From: Streptomyces sp. CBMA152
GTDB lineage: Bacteria; Actinomycetota; Actinomycetes; Streptomycetales; Streptomycetaceae
Direction: 5' to 3'
DNA length: 64,000 nt
Assembly: GCF_014596475.1 (NCBI RefSeq)
Contig: NZ_MECJ01000033.1
Span: 434,001-498,000 of the forward strand
Part shown: positions 26,291 through 34,703 of the stretch, one piece after another
Layout: the number at the start of each line of letters is the position of its first letter
Numbering within the stretch: position 1 is the first letter of the stretch
Notes under the pieces: generated by a model
The model's input: only the letters and a program-made list of their open reading frames with translations
Told to the model about the DNA's origin: nothing
The model's database searches: none
Position numbers and translations under genes: made by a program

Positions 26291-27796
26291 ATGACCTCGC
26301 AACCCTCCCTTGCGAAGGAAGAAGGCCGACCGGGCGATCCCGGAACGTCCGACTCCCCCGTCGTCGGCGCCCCGCACGGCTCCAACGGCCTCCAGGCCGG
26401 TCTCAAGAACCGTCACCTCTCGATGATCGCCATCGGCGGTGTCATCGGAGCGGGCCTGTTCGTCGGCTCCAGCTCCGGCATCGCCGCGGCCGGTCCCGCC
26501 ATCCTGCTCTCGTACGCGCTCGTCGGCCTGATGGTCGTCTTCGTGATGCGCATGCTCGGCGAGATGGCCGCCGCCCGGCCGACCTCCGGCTCCTTCTCGG
26601 CCTACGCCGACCGCGCGCTCGGCCGCTGGGCCGGGTTCTCCATCGGCTGGCTGTACTGGTTCTTCTGGGTCGTGGTGCTCGCCGTCGAGGCGACCGCCGG
26701 CGCGAAGATCCTGCACGGCTGGGTCGGGGCGGTCCCGCAGTGGGGCTGGGCGCTGATCGTGATGATCGTGCTGACGGCCACCAACCTGGTGTCGGTCTCC
26801 TCGTACGGAGAGTTCGAGTTCTGGTTCGCCGGGATCAAGGTCGTCGCCATCGGCGCCTTTGTCGTCATCGGCCTGCTGGCCGTCTTCGGGATACTTCCCG
26901 GGTCCAACAACCCCGGTGACGGGTTCGCGCATCTCACCGATGCGGGCGGATTCATGCCGAAGGGCGCCGGAGCGATTCTCACCGGTGTGCTGATGGTCGT
27001 CTTCTCCTTCATGGGCAGCGAGATCGTCACGCTGGCCGCCGGCGAGTCCGAGGACCCGCGCCGTGCCGTCACCAAGGCCACCAACAGCGTGATCTGGCGG
27101 ATCGGCGTCTTCTACCTGGGCTCGATCTTCATCGTCCTCACCCTCCTGAAGTGGAACGACCCGGCGATCGTCAAGGACGGCTCGTACGTGGCCGCGCTGA
27201 ACTCGATCGGCATCCCGCACGCCGGCCAGATCATGAACGTGATCGTGCTGACGGCGGTCCTTTCCTGCCTCAACTCCGGCCTGTACACCGCCTCCCGTAT
27301 GGCCTTCTCGCTCGGCCAGCGCGGTGACGCGCCGCGCGCCTTCGCCAAGACGAACAAGCGGGGCGTGCCGCAGGCGGCCATCCTCTGCTCGGTCCTCTTC
27401 GGCTTCGTCGCGGTCTTCTTCAACTACAAGTGGCCCGACACCGTCTTCGACTTCCTGCTCAACTCGTCCGGCGCGGTCGCGCTGTTCGTGTGGCTGGTCA
27501 TCTGCTTCACGCAGCTGCGGATGCGCGGGATCATCCTGCGCGAGACGCCGGAGAAGCTGACGGTCAAGATGTGGTTCTTCCCGTATCTGACCTGGTTGAC
27601 GATCGCGATGATCTCCTTCGTGCTCGTCTACATGCTCACCGACGACGCCGGGCGCAAGCAGGTGCTCCTTTCGCTGCTGGTGGCCGCGGTCGTGATCGCG
27701 ATCGCGTTCGTACGGGACTTCATGCAGCGGGGTTCCGTGGCTGCTGAAGCCGCCGTTGTTCAGAGTGGCGTGAACGACGAGGTCACCGCCGAGTAG
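26291..27796 (+). CDS. APC-family amino acid permease (1 of 3)
   Basis: 501-residue, 12-helix proton-coupled amino acid transporter of the AAT subfamily (relatives transport GABA, asparagine, aromatic or basic amino acids). Seen: soluble N-terminus, LKNRHLSMIAIGGVIGAGLF (first helix with the G-rich substrate loop), EMAAARPTSGSF, and SSYGEFEFWFAGIK, all family markers. The start chosen is the ATG with AAGGA ahead; the frame is open to 26156. Its last 37 bp overlap the 3' end of the opposing kinase gene. Substrate cannot be called from the sequence. Confidence 0.9.
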   Translation: MTSQPSLAKEEGRPGDPGTSDSPVVGAPHGSNGLQAGLKNRHLSMIAIGGVIGAGLFVGSSSGIAAAGPAILLSYALVGLMVVFVMRMLGEMAAARPTSGSFSAYADRALGRWAGFSIGWLYWFFWVVVLAVEATAGAKILHGWVGAVPQWGWALIVMIVLTATNLVSVSSYGEFEFWFAGIKVVAIGAFVVIGLLAVFGILPGSNNPGDGFAHLTDAGGFMPKGAGAILTGVLMVVFSFMGSEIVTLAAGESEDPRRAVTKATNSVIWRIGVFYLGSIFIVLTLLKWNDPAIVKDGSYVAALNSIGIPHAGQIMNVIVLTAVLSCLNSGLYTASRMAFSLGQRGDAPRAFAKTNKRGVPQAAILCSVLFGFVAVFFNYKWPDTVFDFLLNSSGAVALFVWLVICFTQLRMRGIILRETPEKLTVKMWFFPYLTWLTIAMISFVLVYMLTDDAGRKQVLLSLLVAAVVIAIAFVRDFMQRGSVAAEAAVVQSGVNDEVTAE

Positions 27797-29586
27797 GTGC
27801 GCAGGGCGTCGTCGGCCTCGGCGGTCGTGGCGGCCTCGTACCAGATGTTGACCTGGTACGACTTGCCGCCCTCGTCGAAGCCCATCTGGCGGGCCTTCCA
27901 CGGGTCGCCGTTCTGTGTGAAGTAGTAGTCCCAGGCGATGGCCGGGCGGCCGTTGAAGGTGGTCCGCTCCAGCCTGATGTTGCGATAGCCCGGGACGTCG
28001 TGGGAGCCCTGTTCGGCCTCCTGCCACTGGGTCATGAGATCGCCGCCGCGTGCGAGTGCGTACGAGGCGGCGATCTCCTGTTTTCCGCCGGGGGCGTGGT
28101 AGTGGATGTTGGACGGGCTCTTCGCGGTGCGCGTCCAGCCCTTGGGGGGTGCCCACGCGAAGCCCGTTTCGCCGATGGTGCCGGGTGGGGGTGTGCTGGG
28201 CGGGCGGGATGTTCCGGCGACGGTGGGGGTGCCGGTGGTTGTTGCGGGGGTGTGGGAGTTGTTCGTGGTGCTGAGCACGATGACTACTGCTGTGGCTGCG
28301 GCCAGGGCTAGTGCGGCGCCGATGGCGGCGCGGCGGCGGTTTCCCCACCCCGCCCCTTCCCGAAAGCCCTGGGCGGGCGGCCGGGGGGTGGGGTGAGGCG
28401 GAGCCTCGGGTGCGGGTGGAGGTTGGTTTCCGGGGGCTGCGGCCCCTGCACCCCCTTCGGGGCTCCGCCCCGGACCCCGTGCGGGAGTCTCGGGTGCGGG
28501 CCCCGGGGTGGAGGCTTGGGGGTGAGGGGAGCTACCGGGGGCTACGCCCCCGGGCCCCCACGCGGGGGCTTCGCCCCCTGCACCCCCTTCGGGGCTCCGC
28601 CCCGGACCCCGTGGGGACGCTGGGGCCTCGGGCCCTGGTACCCGGTCCTCGGGGCTCCGCCCCGGGTCCCCCGTCGGCTCCTCCTCCACCGGTCGCTCCC
28701 TCACCCCCTCCGGCGCCTCCGGGGCCGTCTGGTGGACCGCCACCGTCGGGGGGTGGGCCAGGACCGTTGGTGGGGCCGCTAGCGGGAGCAGTAGGGCCGA
28801 CAGGGCGTCCAGGGTCGGTCGGGTCTCCGGGTCCTTGACCAGGAGGGACGCCAGCGTCGGGGCCAGGGGGCCTGCCGTCGGCGGGAGTTGGGGCTCCTCG
28901 TACAGGACCGCGTGCAGCGTCGCCAGGGTCGTCTCGCGGGCGAACGGGGACTGGCCGCCCACCGCCGCGCACAGCGTCGCCCCCAGTGACCACAGGTCCG
29001 ACGCCGGGCCCTGCGGCTTGCCGCCCACGCGTTCGGGGGCCATGTAGTCGGGCGAGCCGACCAGCATCCCCACCACCGTCAGCGCCGTCGCGTCCTGGAT
29101 CGCGGCGATGCCGAAGTCGGTCAGGACCACCCTGCCCGTCCGGCTGAGAAGGACGTTTCCCGGTTTGATGTCGCGGTGCAGGACTCCTACCGCGTGGACC
29201 TCACGTAGTGCTTCCACCAGGCCCAGGCCGATTCGCGCCGCCTCCCGAGGGGTCACCGGGCCGTCCTGGACCAGGAGTTGCTCCAGCGAGCGGGACTCGA
29301 CCAGCTCCATCACGATCCACAGCCGGTCCGACTCCTCCACCACGTCGTACACGCGCACCACATTGGGATGGTCGATCCGGGCCGTGGCGCGGGCCTCGCG
29401 CAGGGTGCGTTCGCGGCGGATCCGGCTGTCCTCGACGTCGAGATCGTCCATGCGCATCTCTTTCACCGCGACCGTACGGTCGAGTATTTCGTCGGCCGCC
29501 CGCCACACCCGCCCCATTCCCCCCTGGCCGATCGTGACGTCCAGCCGATATCGCCCCGCAACCAAAAGCCCGCGAATTCCCGGCAT
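27760..29586 (-). CDS. Receptor-like Ser/Thr protein kinase
   Basis: 608 residues from ATG 29586. Cytoplasmic kinase domain (about residues 13-275): glycine loop IGQGGMGRVW, catalytic Lys in VAVKEM, HRDIKPGNVLL, DFG in LTDFGIA, and APE in YMAPERV. A linker of about 150 residues follows that is almost only Gly, Pro, Ala, Glu, Arg and Ser, with GPGRSPEGGAG occurring twice. Then one transmembrane helix (AAIGAALALAAATAVVIVL) and an external domain of about 130 residues with no PASTA repeats. The linker DNA resembles repeated intergenic elements. The open frame upstream to 29688 is not needed. Convergent overlap with the permease gene. Confidence 0.92.
   Translation of the reverse strand: MPGIRGLLVAGRYRLDVTIGQGGMGRVWRAADEILDRTVAVKEMRMDDLDVEDSRIRRERTLREARATARIDHPNVVRVYDVVEESDRLWIVMELVESRSLEQLLVQDGPVTPREAARIGLGLVEALREVHAVGVLHRDIKPGNVLLSRTGRVVLTDFGIAAIQDATALTVVGMLVGSPDYMAPERVGGKPQGPASDLWSLGATLCAAVGGQSPFARETTLATLHAVLYEEPQLPPTAGPLAPTLASLLVKDPETRPTLDALSALLLPLAAPPTVLAHPPTVAVHQTAPEAPEGVRERPVEEEPTGDPGRSPEDRVPGPEAPASPRGPGRSPEGGAGGEAPAWGPGGVAPGSSPHPQASTPGPAPETPARGPGRSPEGGAGAAAPGNQPPPAPEAPPHPTPRPPAQGFREGAGWGNRRRAAIGAALALAAATAVVIVLSTTNNSHTPATTTGTPTVAGTSRPPSTPPPGTIGETGFAWAPPKGWTRTAKSPSNIHYHAPGGKQEIAASYALARGGDLMTQWQEAEQGSHDVPGYRNIRLERTTFNGRPAIAWDYYFTQNGDPWKARQMGFDEGGKSYQVNIWYEAATTAEADDALRTYSAVTSSFTPL
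28330..28680. repeat. Palindromic intergenic-type repeat DNA inside the kinase gene
   Basis: The plus strand holds TTTCCCCACCCCGCCCC (28339-28356 region), also present just past three other genes in this window. It is followed by many nested palindromes such as CGGGGCTCCGCCCCG and GGGGGCTTCGCCCCC. The 24-base text beginning CACCCCCTTCGGGGCTCCGC occurs twice (near 28449 and 28581). All of it is read in frame as the kinase linker. Confidence 0.7.
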
Positions 29587-29722
29587 TACCGCCCGCCCCC
29601 TCAGTACCTGGTGTGACCAGGACAGAAACACGAACTTGCCACCATCACAGCATAATTCCGCGAAATCTTGTGGGACCCTTCTCAGCACTGCAAGCGCCCA
29701 ACTCGGGTGAGGGGGATGAGAA

Positions 29723-30577
29723 ATGCGTTCGACACATTCGACACGTGTGGACCGTTCGGATCGTTCGGATCAATTGGTACGGTCCGTGGAACAGAAGAAA
29801 CACCGGACGGCTCTCGCCGCCGTCGGCCTCTTCGCCGCCCTGCTGGTACTGCCACTCGGCTCCGCCGCCTTCGCCGACGACCCCACCCCCGGGAGCGGCC
29901 AGGGCGGTTCCCCCGGGCCCAGCGCCCCGGCGGACGTCAAGATCGGCACCGAACTGCCGAAGGAGATCAAGGTCTCCAACTCCTCCGGCGACACCACACT
30001 CACGGCGAAAGTCATCAACAAGGGGACCAAGGACACCGGGCAGATCACCTTGAGCGTGCTCGGTCTGGACGGAATGCGGATCACCGGTGTGCAGGGGTGC
30101 GTACCGGTTCCCCAGGAGAAGTTGCCGAAAGGGGTCAACACCGGATTCGCCTGTGTCATCGACAATCTGGCGGCCGGAAAGGACAAGTCGTACACCGTTT
30201 CCGCCACTTACGACCTGAAGGCGACCGGAAAGATCTGCCTTCCGGTGACCGAGGGCACCGGCGACAAACTGCTGTGGCAACAGGGGCCGGTCCCGTTCGG
30301 GACGACCAAGCCGACGCCCAACGCCCCTGACACCCCGTTGCTGCTCGGCACCGACAACGTCCCGGCCGCCCCGCCCAGCGCCTCGCCCAGCCCCTCTACC
30401 CCGGCCACCCCGACCCCGACCAGCCCCGCTCCCACCCCGCCCGCCCAGCTGCCCAAGACCGGCGTGAACGACGGTGTGCTGCCGCTCCTCGCGGCCGGCG
30501 GACTGCTCCTCTTCGTCGGCACCACCGGCGTCTGGTGGGCCAACACCCGCCATCAGCAACGTCGTCGGACACACTGA
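29723..30577 (+). CDS. Secreted surface protein with LPKTG sorting signal
   Basis: 284 residues, unknown function. Long, basic signal peptide (helix TALAAVGLFAALLVLPL, cleavage likely after SAAFA), a beta-rich external domain of about 130 residues with two Cys (GCVPVP, ACVIDN, plus ICLPVT), and a Pro/Thr/Ser-rich wall-spanning stretch. It ends in a classic sortase signal: LPKTG, hydrophobic helix, and a tail of Arg/His (RHQQRRRTH). The external domain resembles DUF11/CARDB-like repeat-fold proteins, a weak guess. GGGGG is 7 bases ahead of the ATG. No sortase gene is in the window. Confidence 0.82.
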   Translation: MRSTHSTRVDRSDRSDQLVRSVEQKKHRTALAAVGLFAALLVLPLGSAAFADDPTPGSGQGGSPGPSAPADVKIGTELPKEIKVSNSSGDTTLTAKVINKGTKDTGQITLSVLGLDGMRITGVQGCVPVPQEKLPKGVNTGFACVIDNLAAGKDKSYTVSATYDLKATGKICLPVTEGTGDKLLWQQGPVPFGTTKPTPNAPDTPLLLGTDNVPAAPPSASPSPSTPATPTPTSPAPTPPAQLPKTGVNDGVLPLLAAGGLLLFVGTTGVWWANTRHQQRRRTH

Positions 30578-30585
30578 AAAACAGG

Positions 30586-30622
30586 GAAGGGGCCGGGCGC
30601 GTTCATCGCGCCCGGCCCCTTC
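30586..30622. terminator. Bidirectional terminator between LPKTG gene and bioY
   Basis: Perfect 16-bp inverted repeat (GAAGGGGCCGGGCGCG and its complement) with a 5-base loop, 9 bp past one stop and 17 bp from the other, flanked by A's on the left. Confidence 0.88.
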
Positions 30623-30638
30623 TCGTTTGCCGCTGCCG

Positions 30639-31232
30639 CTACTTGCGGCCCACGAACTTCCACGCCGTCGGCAGCGCGCCCATCGCCAGCGCCGCCTTCA
30701 GCGCGTCCCCGAACAGGAACGGCGTGAGGCCGAGCGCGACCGCCTGGTTCAGGGACATGCCGGTCGAGGCGGCCAGGTACGGGACACCGACCGCGTAGAT
30801 GATCGCGGAGCCCAGCACCATCGTGCCCGCCGTCCGCAGCACCGAGCGGTCGCCGCCCCGGCGGGCCAGCGCGCCCACGACCGTCGAGGCGAGCAGCATG
30901 CCGAGGACGTAGCCGAAGGTCGCGCCGCCCGCGCCCGAGGCGCCGTCCGCGAACCAGGGCATCCCCGCCATGCCGATCAGCGCGTACAGACCGAGCGAGA
31001 GGAAGCCGCGGCGGGCGCCGAGCGAGGTGCCGACCAGCAGCGCCGCGAAGGTCTGGCCGGTGACCGGGACCGGGGAGCCCGGGACCGGTACGGCGATCTG
31101 GGCGGCCACGCCGGTGAGCGCCGCGCCGCCGAGCACCAGGGCGATGTCCCGGGTGCGGGCGCCGGGCACCAGGTCGGCGAGGACCTGTCCGGTGCGGGGT
31201 GCGGCAGGGGCAGTGACAGTGGTCGTGGCCAT
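30639..31232 (-). CDS. bioY: Biotin transporter S component BioY
   Basis: Substrate-binding membrane subunit of an ECF-type biotin importer. 197 residues with six hydrophobic segments. Family text seen: LTGVAAQIAVPVPGSPVPVTGQ, GTSLGARRGFLSLGLYALIGMAG, PWFADG and GYVLGMLLAS. No ECF A or T genes are adjacent; many BioY proteins work alone or share a common ECF module. ATG at 31232 has GGAG 7 bases upstream; the open frame to 31334 is not conserved. Confidence 0.92.
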   Translation of the reverse strand: MATTTVTAPAAPRTGQVLADLVPGARTRDIALVLGGAALTGVAAQIAVPVPGSPVPVTGQTFAALLVGTSLGARRGFLSLGLYALIGMAGMPWFADGASGAGGATFGYVLGMLLASTVVGALARRGGDRSVLRTAGTMVLGSAIIYAVGVPYLAASTGMSLNQAVALGLTPFLFGDALKAALAMGALPTAWKFVGRK

Positions 31233-31513
31233 CGTGGGACTCCGCGGGATCGGGGACGGGCAGGGCGATACGTGCAGGGGACACCGTGACGTTAACCGAG
31301 GGAATCTCGCTCGATCACCATCAGTGGCCGACAAAGCGGCCGTTGGCAGGTTCGTGGGGATCGCACAAAGGGCGGAGGTCTTCCGTCCGTCCGCGTGACG
31401 CTGGTCACTGCGGCGATGGAGAGAAGGCCCCGTTTTGCGGTCTGGGGGCGCGCTCGGGGAGACTGTGGACTCCCCATAAACGATCAGCGAGTGATCCGAG
31501 AGTGACGAGCGCC

Positions 31514-32929
31514 ATGCACGACGGCAAGACCACCGCCGGGGCCACCGCCGCCGACACCACTGGCGAGGCCGAGCCCCTGTCCCACGGTCTGAAGCAGCGT
31601 CATCTCACCATGCTGGGACTCGGCGGGGTGATCGGCGCCGGGCTCTTCGTGGGGTCGGGTGCGGGCATCGCGGTCGCGGGGCCGGGGATCGTGGTCTCGT
31701 ATCTGATCGCGGGCGCCATCGCGATGCTGGTGATGCGGATGCTCGGCGAGATGTCGTCGGCGATGCCCGCGTCGGGGTCGTTCTCCGTGCACGCCGAGCG
31801 GGCCCTTGGACGGTGGGCCGGGTTCAGCGTCGGCTGGCTGTACTGGTTCCTGCTCGTGGTCGTCCTCGCCGTGGAGGCGACCGGCGCGGCGCAGATCGCC
31901 AACGGCTGGGTGCCGGGGATGCCGCAGTGGGCCTGGGTGCTCCTCTTCATGGTGGTGTTCACCGGCGCCAACCTGGCGGCCGTGAAGAACTTCGGCGAGT
32001 TCGAGTTCTGGTTCGCCACGCTCAAGGTCGGCGCCATCGTGCTGTTCCTGGTGCTCGGCCTGCTGGCCGTCTTCGGCGTGCTGCCGGACACCGAGCCCGT
32101 CGGGTTCACCAACCTCACCGGGCAGGGCGGCTTCCTGCCCAACGGCTGGGACGGCGTCGTCTCCGGCGTCCTCGCCGTGATCTTCGCCTTCGGCGGTCTG
32201 GAGGTCGTCACCATCGCGGCCGCCGAGTCCGCCGACCCGGTGCGCGCGGTCGGCCGCGCGGTGCGCAGCGCGGTGTGGCGCATCCTCTTCTTCTACGTGG
32301 GCTCGATGCTCATCATCGTCACCCTGCTCCCGTGGACGTCGATGCAGCCGGGCCACAGCCCTTACGTCGCCGTGCTCGACTCGATCGGGGTCAGCGGGGC
32401 CGGGCAGATCATGAACGTGGTGGTGTTCGTGGCGCTGCTCTCGGCGCTGAACGCCAACCTCTACGGCTCCTCCCGGATGATCTTCTCCCTCGCCGAGCGC
32501 GACGAGGCGCCGAAGGGGCTGCTGAAGGTGTCGGGCGGCGGGGTGCCGAGGCGTGCGGTGCTCGCGTCGGTGGCCTTCGGGTTCCTCTCCGTACTGCTCA
32601 ATCTGAAGTGGCCCGACTCCGTCTTCCTCTACATGCTCAACGCGGTGGGTGCGGTGCTGCTCTTCGTATGGGGTCTGATCGCCGTCTCGCAGCTGCGGCT
32701 GCGCCGCCGGATCGAGCGCGAGGCCCCGGAGAAGCTGACGCTGAAGATGTGGGCGTTCCCGTGGCTGACCTGGGCGGCCCTGGCCGCGATGGCGGCCGTC
32801 CTCGTCCTCATGCTGTTGGACGACAACGCGCGTCCTCAGCTGCTCTGGTCGACGGGCGCGACGGCGGCGGTGCTCGCGGTGGCGTTCGTACGGGAGCGAC
32901 GGGCGCGGCCGACCGATGTCGAGGCCTGA
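31514..32929 (+). CDS. APC-family amino acid permease (2 of 3)
   Basis: 471 residues, 12 hydrophobic helices; paralogue of the neighbours at 26.3 and 33.1 kb. Family text: LKQRHLTMLGLGGVIGAGLF, EMSSAMPASGSFS, KNFGEFEFWFATLK, and APEKLTLKMWAFPWLTW near the end. ATG 31514 is the likeliest start; a GTG 12 bases upstream in frame is an alternative and neither has a strong ribosome site. The 281 bp before it hold no gene that I can see and must contain promoters for this gene and bioY. Substrate unknown. Confidence 0.88.
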   Translation: MHDGKTTAGATAADTTGEAEPLSHGLKQRHLTMLGLGGVIGAGLFVGSGAGIAVAGPGIVVSYLIAGAIAMLVMRMLGEMSSAMPASGSFSVHAERALGRWAGFSVGWLYWFLLVVVLAVEATGAAQIANGWVPGMPQWAWVLLFMVVFTGANLAAVKNFGEFEFWFATLKVGAIVLFLVLGLLAVFGVLPDTEPVGFTNLTGQGGFLPNGWDGVVSGVLAVIFAFGGLEVVTIAAAESADPVRAVGRAVRSAVWRILFFYVGSMLIIVTLLPWTSMQPGHSPYVAVLDSIGVSGAGQIMNVVVFVALLSALNANLYGSSRMIFSLAERDEAPKGLLKVSGGGVPRRAVLASVAFGFLSVLLNLKWPDSVFLYMLNAVGAVLLFVWGLIAVSQLRLRRRIEREAPEKLTLKMWAFPWLTWAALAAMAAVLVLMLLDDNARPQLLWSTGATAAVLAVAFVRERRARPTDVEA

Positions 32930-33018
32930 ATGCGTTGCCTCTAGGCTTGAACCTGTTGTTACGAGTGGGTTTGGCGTGACCCACGAGTATGGAAGTGTTC
33001 ATTCCGTGTGCAACATGT

Positions 33019-33034
33019 GCGTAAATATTCACGC
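33019..33034. promoter_or_regulatory. AT-core palindrome between permeases 2 and 3
   Basis: GCGT-AAATATTC-ACGC, 4-bp arms around an 8-base A/T-rich core, in an otherwise unusually AT-rich patch (32980-33040) about 110 bp upstream of the third permease. A/T-rich cores of this sort are typical for arginine- or nitrogen-type regulators, but no known consensus matches well enough to name one. Confidence 0.35.
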
Positions 33035-33140
33035 TGTGTGAGTCGAGTGTCCGGATAGCGGTCGGGTGTTCCCTCTGAGCGGTGCCACCAACAGACTGTG
33101 GCTCCCTCTCCCCGTCTCGGCTACTGAACAGGTCCTGCCC

Positions 33141-34547
33141 ATGTCCCGGACAAACGCGCCCGCGACGACCGACGCGAAGCCGAAGGTCGACTCCCCACTC
33201 ACCCACGGACTCAAGCAGCGCCATCTCTCGATGATCGCGCTCGGCGGCGTCATCGGCGCCGGGCTCTTCGTCGGCTCCGGCGCCGGTATCGCCGCGGCCG
33301 GGCCCTCGATCGTCCTCGCCTACGGCATATCCGGCGCGCTCGTCATGCTCGTGATGCGCATGCTGGGCGAGATGTCGGCGGCCAACCCCGCCTCCGGTTC
33401 CTTCTCCGTCCACGCCGAGCGGGCGATCGGCCCGTGGGCCGGCTTCACCGCCGGCTGGTCGTTCTGGGTGCTGCTCTGTGTGGCGGTCGGTCTGGAGGGC
33501 ATCGGCGCCGCGAAGATCGTGACCGTATGGCTGCCCGGTACGCCCGAGTGGGCCTGGGTCGCGCTGTTCATGCTGGTGTTCACGGCCACCAACCTCGCGG
33601 CCGTGAAGAACTTCGGCGAGTTCGAGTTCTGGTTCGCGGCGCTCAAGGTCGCCGCCATCACCCTCTTCCTCGTCCTCGGCCTGCTCGCCATCCTCGGCGT
33701 CCTGCCCGACACGCCCGCCCCCGGCACCTCGAACCTCACGGGCGTCGGCGGCTTCATGCCCAACGGCTCCGAGGGCCTGGTGCTCGGACTGCTCGCCTCC
33801 GTCTTCGCGTACGGCGGTCTGGAGACGGTCACCATCGCGGCCGCCGAGTCCGAGCACCCGGTGCAGGGCGTGGCCCGCGCGGTCCGTACGGCGATGTGGC
33901 GCATCGCGGTCTTCTACATCGGCTCGATGGCGGTCATCGTCACGCTGGTGCCGTGGAACGACAAGGCCGTCGTCGCGAAGGGCCCGTACGTGGCCGCCCT
34001 GGACCACCTGGGCATCTCCGGCGCCGGGCAGATCATGAACGTGGTCGTCCTGGTCGCCCTGCTCTCCGCGATGAACGCCAACATCTACGGCGCCTCCCGG
34101 ATGTCGTACTCGCTGGTCGCCCGCGGCCAGGGCCCCAAGGCGCTCGGCCGGACCTTCGGCGGCGTGCCGCGCATCGGGGTGCTGTGCTCCTCGGTCTTCG
34201 GCTTCGGCTGCGTGCTGCTGAGCTACTGGCGGCCGGACGACGTCTTCCCGTGGCTGCTGAACATGATCGGCGCGGTGATCCTGGTCGTCTGGATCTTCAT
34301 CGCCGTCTCCCAGCTGCTGCTGCGCCGGCGCACCGAGCTGGAGTCGCCGGAGAAGCTGGTGGTACGGATGTGGCTGTACCCGGGGCTGACCTGGGTGGCG
34401 CTCTTCGCGATGGCCGGGATCTTCGTCCTGATGGCCCGTCAGTCCGACACGCGTGACCAGCTGACGGCGACGGGTGTACTGACGATCGTGCTCGCGATCG
34501 TCGGGTACATCCGCCAGCGTCGGGCGGAGGCCCGGACGGCGGTCTGA
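33141..34547 (+). CDS. APC-family amino acid permease (3 of 3)
   Basis: 468 residues, 12 helices, closest in text to permease 2: LKQRHLSMIALGGVIGAGLF, EMSAANPASGSFS, KNFGEFEFWFAALK, ISGAGQIMNVVVLVALLSAMNAN and SPEKLVVRMWLYPGLTW. ATG chosen with AGG 8 bases ahead; frame open to 33066. Separate promoter implied by the 211-bp gap. Followed by a strong terminator. Substrate cannot be read; divergence at helix 3 (WSFWVLLCVAVGLEG in place of WLYWFLLVVVLAVEA) suggests a different specificity from its neighbours. Confidence 0.9.
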   Translation: MSRTNAPATTDAKPKVDSPLTHGLKQRHLSMIALGGVIGAGLFVGSGAGIAAAGPSIVLAYGISGALVMLVMRMLGEMSAANPASGSFSVHAERAIGPWAGFTAGWSFWVLLCVAVGLEGIGAAKIVTVWLPGTPEWAWVALFMLVFTATNLAAVKNFGEFEFWFAALKVAAITLFLVLGLLAILGVLPDTPAPGTSNLTGVGGFMPNGSEGLVLGLLASVFAYGGLETVTIAAAESEHPVQGVARAVRTAMWRIAVFYIGSMAVIVTLVPWNDKAVVAKGPYVAALDHLGISGAGQIMNVVVLVALLSAMNANIYGASRMSYSLVARGQGPKALGRTFGGVPRIGVLCSSVFGFGCVLLSYWRPDDVFPWLLNMIGAVILVVWIFIAVSQLLLRRRTELESPEKLVVRMWLYPGLTWVALFAMAGIFVLMARQSDTRDQLTATGVLTIVLAIVGYIRQRRAEARTAV

Positions 34548-34566
34548 TCCCGCTCCCTGCTGTACG

Positions 34567-34612
34567 AAGCCCTGCATCCCGTGGTCCTAGACCCCGGGAC
34601 GCAGGGCTTTTT
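34567..34612 (+). terminator. Intrinsic terminator after permease 3
   Basis: AAGCCCTGC / GCAGGGCTT arms with an inner GGTC / GACC pair and a run of five T's on the plus strand, 20 bp past the stop. A textbook rho-independent terminator. Confidence 0.92.
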
Positions 34613-34662
34613 GCTGAGGTCACCCCTGGCTGCGGTTGATCATTCCTGCTGTTAGCCTGCAC

Positions 34663-34679
34663 TTGCACATCAGTCGCAA
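34663..34679 (+). promoter_or_regulatory. Nur (nickel-responsive repressor) type operator of sodF
   Basis: TTGCAC-ATCAG-TCGCAA matches the described Nur box pattern TTGCnn-N5-nnGCAA. It lies 24 bases before the sodF ATG, where it would overlap the transcription start. In Streptomyces, Nur with nickel represses the iron SOD gene while nickel SOD is made (established knowledge). Confidence 0.8.
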
Positions 34680-34703
34680 TAAGCAGTCGGAGGGGCTTCG
34701 GAC

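Noticed and set aside
28330..28680. CRISPR-like array
   Set aside because: Repeats are irregular G/C palindromes without evenly spaced unique spacers, and they are coding in the kinase.
31233..31513. Biotin-repressor box in the bioY promoter
   Set aside because: GTTAAC occurs but the full inverted site of BioQ or BirA types is not seen.
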